Part shown: positions 63,648 to 64,000 of the stretch, in pieces
Layout: each line of letters begins with the position of its first letter
Numbering within the stretch: position 1 is the first letter of the stretch
NCBI RefSeq assembly: GCF_013032005.1
Contig: NZ_WQBE01000003.1
Location: forward strand, 186,001-250,000
Direction: 5' to 3'
DNA length: 64,000 nt
Source: Ruegeria atlantica
Lineage (GTDB): Bacteria; Pseudomonadota; Alphaproteobacteria; Rhodobacterales; Rhodobacteraceae
Position numbers and translations under genes: made by a program
Notes under the pieces: model-generated
The model's input: the letters and a program-made list of their open reading frames with translations, nothing else
Told to the model about the DNA's origin: nothing
The model's database searches: none

Positions 63648-64000
63648 ATGGACTTTGCCCCATCGCCACGCGCTGCGGAAATCCGCGAGCAGCTGAAACG
63701 CTTTATGCAGGCGCATATCTACCCGCGCATCCGTGCCCATAAGGAAGAGATTGAAGCAGGCAAATTCCCGGTCTCATTCATGGAAGACCTCAAGGCGCTG
63801 GCCCGGGCCGAAGGGCTGTGGAACCTGTTCCTGCCTTCCTTGCGCGACGATGAACCCGGCACCCGGCTGAGCAATCTGGAATACGCCCCGCTGGCCGAGT
63901 TGATGGGGCAGGTCAGCTGGTCCTCTGAGGTGTTCAACTGCAATGCGCCGGACACCGGCAATATGGAGCTGTTGCACATGTTCGCCACGCCCGAGCAGCG
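63648..64000 (+). CDS. Acyl-CoA dehydrogenase, N-terminal fragment (cut by window end)
   Basis: 117 codons are visible from the ATG at 63648 (GAAAAGGG upstream). The N-terminus (MDFAPSPRAAEIREQLKRF, EGLWNLFLP, YAPLAELMGQVSWSSEVFNCNAPDTGNMELL) matches the N-terminal helical domain of the long-chain, plant IBR3/ACAD10-like acyl-CoA dehydrogenases. It oxidises acyl-CoA to enoyl-CoA with FAD. It is divergent from the GntR gene and may be its target. Confidence 0.85.
   Translation, partial: MDFAPSPRAAEIREQLKRFMQAHIYPRIRAHKEEIEAGKFPVSFMEDLKALARAEGLWNLFLPSLRDDEPGTRLSNLEYAPLAELMGQVSWSSEVFNCNAPDTGNMELLHMFATPEQ

Noticed and set aside
1-64000. CRISPR arrays, tRNA or rRNA genes, insertion sequences
   Set aside because: No regularly spaced repeats, no cloverleaf-like sequences with CCA-adjacent arms, and no transposase-like protein were recognised on either strand.

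Overview
The window looks like DNA of a marine Rhodobacteraceae (Roseobacter-group) alphaproteobacterium. The evidence is moderately high GC coding sequence, a bo-type quinol oxidase operon, a BioR-type operator in front of a bioBFDAGC operon, an OppD-OppF fusion protein, DUF2793 and DUF1989-GcvT proteins, and a Rep_3/ParAB replication module of the kind found on Roseobacter plasmids and chromids. The taxonomic assignment is inferred from gene content, not from a marker gene. No rRNA, tRNA, CRISPR array or insertion sequence was recognised.

Layout. 1-5452 (minus): an EmrAB-like efflux pair directly downstream of cyoABCD, with no cyoE. 5639-6874: periplasmic lytic transglycosylase. 7266-12631: oppA-oppB-oppC-oppDF peptide transporter. 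12937-18282: sugar-nucleotide and surface genes (galU, a DUF2793 tail-fibre-like protein, gmd-fcl) and a PhyH-type dioxygenase with a divergent LysR regulator. 19249-26171: a DUF1612-like protein, an ECF sigma/anti-sigma pair divergent from a YceI-cytochrome c fusion, an Ldh-family oxidoreductase and tex.

26210-30513 is a replication and partition module: a Rep_3 initiator, an origin-like region (inverted-repeat operator, two 22-bp iterons, DnaA box, AT-rich stretch), parA and parB. Three copies of one 19-bp near-palindrome lie in rep, before parA and in parB. They are strong parS candidates. The window is therefore probably part of a plasmid, megaplasmid or chromid, or of an integrated one, even though it carries genes that look like housekeeping functions (bio, cysK, tex, galU, cyo).

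30689-37791 is the best candidate for an uncharacterised metabolic system. A LacI-family regulator with two tandem palindromic operators is divergent from a 773-residue DUF1989-GcvT fusion, followed by a glycine-betaine-type ABC transporter whose permease has an unusual N-terminal extension. I infer uptake and folate-dependent demethylation of a methylated nitrogen compound. The substrate is unknown.

37851-45566: a membrane protein, TetR, cupin, two glutathione transferases around a LysR regulator, a PNPOx-like/oxidoreductase/ferredoxin fusion and cysteine synthase. 45636-48690: a cis/trans fatty acid isomerase and a hemolysin III-like membrane protein. 48703-57270: a haem uptake locus (hmuR-exbB-exbD-exbD-tonB divergent from hmuSTUV). 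57377-62759: bioBFDAGC behind a perfect BioR-type box. The window ends with a GntR regulator and a truncated acyl-CoA dehydrogenase.
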